NCBI GenBank assembly: GCA_002189035.1
Contig: NEEC01000002.1
Location: 868,001-932,000, forward strand
DNA from: Utricularia gibba
Lineage: Eukaryota > Streptophyta > Magnoliopsida > Lamiales > Lentibulariaceae
Direction: 5' to 3'
Length of the DNA stretch: 64,000 bases
The notes beneath the pieces were generated by a model. It was not told the DNA's origin, did no database searches, and saw only the letters and a list, made by a program, of their open reading frames with translations. Position 1 is the stretch's first letter, and the number at the start of each line of letters is the position of its first letter. Made by a program: the position numbers and the translations under genes. Below, one piece after another: positions 60,580 to 64,000 of the stretch.

Positions 60580-62479
60580 ATGGCGGCAGTCGGAAGAGTA
60601 ATGGGTGAGTTTGCCGGTAGCATAACGAATGGTTTCTCCTTATGTTTGCTGCTTGTATTGCATAAAAACTAAGAATTTAACCGGATCTGCAGTGCTGTTA
60701 TGGGTGGACATTCTGGCTATGTACGCTATGTATGTGATGATGGCCTACTTGACGGATGTTTGGGATCTCAGTTTCACTGATGCAACACTCATGGTGAACG
60801 TCTTCTGGGGAGCGGTTTTCATAGCCCCCCTGTTCCTCACGCACCTCGTCGACACGTTGATGGGAAATTATTCGATGCTTTTGATCTCCAGTTTAGCTTA
60901 TGCTGTTGTATGGTTCTCATCCTTTCGTTTCCCCATCAGTTCTACACTGCTCTCTGCCTCTAGCTTGATGTGTTCGATTTGATTGCATTCCAGGGGTTGG
61001 GTCTTCTTGCAATGTCAACCCCGCCGGTGATGGGAAACTGCAAAGAGTACAAGCCCGAATGCATCAGCGACGCCCAGAGGAGACTTTTCTATGCAGCTTT
61101 GTCTTTGACTGCATTTGGGATGGCCGGCCATTTTGCAACTTTCAATGCATTCATGGCCGAACAGATGGCTGGAGAAGAAGATAACATGAGTGAAGGCACT
61201 GCCTGCAGATTCTGTATCGGCATGCTTTCCGTCTTCTTTGTCAGTTTCGCTGCAATTATAGCTATACCGTACATAAGGCCCTGGTCTGTTCGTTTTGCGA
61301 TCCCAGCCATCTGCACTCTGGTTGCAGCTCTTCTGTTCATGAGCGGCTCATGTTCCTACAACTACGTTGGGCCTCAGGGAAGTCCCCTGACCGTGTTTGT
61401 TCGTGTGTTTGTAGCTGCTACATCGAAAATGTTTTGCAGAATTCCTACAGATCCCAATCAACTGTATGAAGTCCGGATCGGGGAAGATGAGCTGATTTCC
61501 CACACTCGAAGCCTGAGGTTCATGCCTCTCTCTCTGTTGTAATCTAGCTCTTTTTCTAGCTACTGAGTTGCAGAACTCTTGTTTCAGATGCTTGGATAAG
61601 GCAGCTGTTATAGTAACCTCGAGACCTCAAGAGGAGCAGGAGAGGAACAGATGGACGATGTGCAGAGTCACTGAAGTGGAGGAAACCAAAACCATCATAC
61701 GAATGATTCCTGTCTGGATGACCTTCATCTTATGCGGCGTCGTCTCCGCCATCGGACTGACGTTCTTCGTCCAGCAACTGGAGCATCTGAACCGCAAAGT
61801 TGGCAAGCTAACGGTGCCCACGGTAGTCCTTCTAGGGTTCTACGAACAAGCTCAGAACACGGGTGGGCAACTCTACAAAGAGCTTGCACAGTCACTCAAC
61901 GGGGGTTTGAGGAAGTTGGCCCCTCCAATCGGCATCTCATTTTCGATGATCCTGGCTGTTCTTTGCTGCATCACAGCCGCTAAAGTGGAGGAAAGGCGGC
62001 TGGGAGTCGTGGAAAGGCATGGTTTAGTCGACAAGCCGGATGCAAGAGTGCCCATGACCATGTTCTGGCTGCTCCCACAGTTTCTCCTCCTCGGTGCATT
62101 CGACGGCCTTTTCAAATCCGCCGCCGTTGAGTTCTTCATCGACCAATCCCCTCAATCGACAGGGAAATACATTCCATGGTTTATAAATGCTGTCTGGGGG
62201 ATCGGAACGCTCGGCAGCAGTCTGTGCGTTTATGTGGTCGGGAAACTGAGCGAACGAGGTGGGAGAAGGAACTGGTTCCAGCATGACATCAACGCGAGCA
62301 GGGTGGATAAGTATTTCTGGACCCTGGCTTGGCTGATCGCCGTGAATCTCGTCGTTTTCATCGTGGTGGCGTTACTTTTCCGGTACAACGAATCTCGGAT
62401 CGAAGAAGACGAAGAAATGGAGTTTGACGGGATGGAAGAGCCGTACCAGGATGAGAACCCTCGATGCTGCTGCTGCTGA
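60580..62479 (+). CDS. NRT1/PTR (NPF) family transporter, NPF5.5-like, copy 2
   Basis: Exons 60580-60604, 60693-60907, 60994-61517 and 61588-62479, 551 residues, uninterrupted. Starts MAAVGRVMVLLWVDILAMYA; helix, loop and motif order as in copy 1. Distinct features are the insertion EGTAC in the cytosolic loop after TM4-5 (absent in copy 1), and a C-terminal tail ESRIEEDEEMEFDGMEEPYQ that is acidic and ends in four Cys encoded by a TGC repeat. The canonical ExxER proton motif at the start of TM1 is not seen; the helix reads VDILAMYAMYVMMAYLT. This is the NPF5.5 type by my recollection of Arabidopsis At2g38100; the substrate is unknown. Exons, introns and flanks are highly similar to copy 1, so duplication is recent. 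The sequence is a good reference for reading copy 1. Confidence 0.92.
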
Positions 62480-64000
62480 TACTGATCAAGAGTCATCCGT
62501 ACACCGGTGGCCTGCAGGGGGAAGATGACGACTCCTCATCACAATGGAAAGTAAATTACATCAATAAAATCCCAAAATTTAATACTTTGTTAAAAGTTAA
62601 TGATCAATTTTTAATATAAATTATGTAATTTATTCCCACTGTATAACTTATTTCCAAAATTTCGTACATCAATCATAATTAATTTTTAAAATTTGATGTA
62701 TAAAATTTTGGTTTTTCCCAATTCAAAATAAGTTTCATACGATTCAAAAATTAGACATGATTAATTGAATATTAGTTTTTAAATAATTGAAAATGAATAG
62801 TATCAATTATTTCAAATAATAGATACTAAATAATTAGAAATCAATTTTGCAGTGTATAAAAATAATGAAAATCAATTTTATTAATGTTTTAAAATAGTGT
62901 ATATAACATTAAGATCACTTTTATAATTTTCAAAAATAATGAAAATCAATAATATATATATATAGATTGTTTGTGCATTTTAACGGGTTTCAAGAAAACT
63001 AAACATTTATGTCCCAACCTATCCAAGTGGTCCATCTGGCTGAAGATAATTGGTTAAGGCATCGGTGGTCAATCTAGAGGCAAGCCTTCTCACTCCCTTT
63101 GAATTTTAAAGTTGCTTTGCCCACAGTCGCCAACCAAAGAATCCAATGCATTTACATTTACATTATATTTTATAAAAAAATATTATATATGTAAAATTAA
63201 TTATTTAAAATTTATCCTTCTTACTTGATCGCTAATCCATCAAAAGTTCTTGTGAGACAATCTGACTCACTCAGATGATTTTGAAATCTAGCCATCTATA
63301 ATTGAATCAATAGTCAACCCTATGGTAGCATTATTGAAATTATGCAACAAATAGATCAAGAGATCAAATACGTGAAATCTAGGTACAAAATAAATGTATA
63401 TCATATTACAAAAGATTAAGTTAATTTAATTATCAATAATTTATGATTTTTTATATATTTTACTATTTTAATTCCAAATATTGATATGAAATTATTTATT
63501 GTAATAAATATAATTAAACAAGTTACTGGTTCTGACACCCACTAGTCAAATTGGAGTTACCTGAACAGTGTCCTTGACGCACTCCTGTTGATTTCCACGT
63601 GTTCTCCACGATGCGTTGGTGTTGGAATTTATCACTCCTCACTGTTGATGATGCGACACAAGGAGACCGGTGTCCTCGACATCGTCCCCACAATTGAATG
63701 AAGGGAGAAGCATGTCTGTTCTTTCTTATTTTGAACAACCCATTTTTCACAATCCTATTCTTTTTTATATAAAATAATTGCCAAGGTGTGACACAATGAG
63801 ATAAACACGAAAAATATATGGAATCAATTATAATTGATATTTCGTCGTTTCCGATTCTATGTTTGATCATGTCACAACATATAGTCGTGGATATGTTGGG
63901 TGATGTATCACTTCAGGGTGATGTATATTATTAATCATATCATTAATAATAGGGAAGAAGAAAATCGATCGATTCATTTATATGTATATTATTTAATGGG
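62480..64000. other. Intergenic region at the right end
   Basis: Downstream flank of NPF copy 2. It repeats the flank of unit 1 up to about 63208, followed by unique AT-rich DNA with an AT-rich repeat copy at 63375-63507. 63523-63870 holds a minus-strand open frame with no family motif; not called. The window ends inside intergenic DNA. Confidence 0.55.
63375..63507 (+). repeat. Dispersed AT-rich repeat, copy 9
   Basis: AAATCTAGGTACAAAATAAA at the left, AATTATCAATAATTTATGAT, TTTTTATATATTTTACTAT, then GAAATTATTTATTGTAATAA at the right end. Confidence 0.55.

Larger units (their letters stand above)
58145..63208 (+). repeat. Tandem duplication, unit 2
   Basis: Same order as unit 1, about 560 bp longer, mainly because of the 440-bp solo LTR and small insertions near 60200-60400. 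It contains a decayed serine-rich gene and the more intact NPF copy. Confidence 0.9.

Overview
This is a eudicot plant nuclear segment. Genes have GT-AG introns, the spaces between them are very AT-rich, and the families are land-plant ones: class III peroxidases, a P4-ATPase of the ALA type, an OVATE family protein, a WEB coiled-coil protein, a jasmonate oxygenase, a PPR protein, a RUS/DUF647 protein and NPF transporters. Species cannot be fixed from the sequence; an asterid is only a guess. About 18 genes can be supported, and I rebuilt exon-intron structures by matching splice sites, phase and family length.

Layout. 0.5-4 kb: a possible proteasome-assembly-chaperone-like gene converges on an S-adenosylmethionine decarboxylase (SAMDC) gene, which keeps the plant double-uORF leader, including the 1-nt overlap of the tiny and small uORFs. 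7.1-11.5 kb: an 11-exon phospholipid-flipping ATPase (minus). 13.8 kb: a type 1 lipid-transfer protein. 17.3-20.8 kb: an OVATE protein and a WEB-family protein, both with reading-frame trouble. 21.5-30.1 kb: four class III peroxidases (three minus, one plus) sharing a TATAAATA box and differing by intron loss; one has a one-base frameshift. 31.5-34.6 kb: a PPR protein and an MIF/D-dopachrome tautomerase-like gene. 38.3-39.5 kb: a jasmonate-oxidase-type 2OG oxygenase. 41.6-42.1 kb: a solo LTR just upstream of an STR10 rhodanese gene. 43.3-49.4 kb: a membrane RING E3 ligase of the APD type, divergent from a 14-exon LMBR1-like gene. 49.9-52.9 kb: a 14-exon RUS-family gene. 53.5-63.2 kb: a tandem duplication of about 4.5-5 kb. 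Each unit holds a serine-rich basic protein gene and an NPF5-type transporter; in unit 2 the first gene is a pseudogene interrupted by a second solo LTR.

The genes do not form a pathway or operon. They are ordinary neighbours, though several adjacencies (STR10-LMBR1, APD-LMBR1, and NPF5.5/APD/JOX4/WEB/peroxidase/PPR) recall Arabidopsis blocks. The most useful points are the duplicated unit with one-sided decay, two solo LTRs with 5-bp target duplications, a dispersed AT-rich repeat of about 130 bp present in at least nine copies in both orientations, two GC-AG introns, an in-frame stop-free intron in the SAMDC uORF, and a set of one-base homopolymer frameshifts that look like assembly errors. 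I see no clearly new multi-gene system, CRISPR array, or tRNA/rRNA gene.
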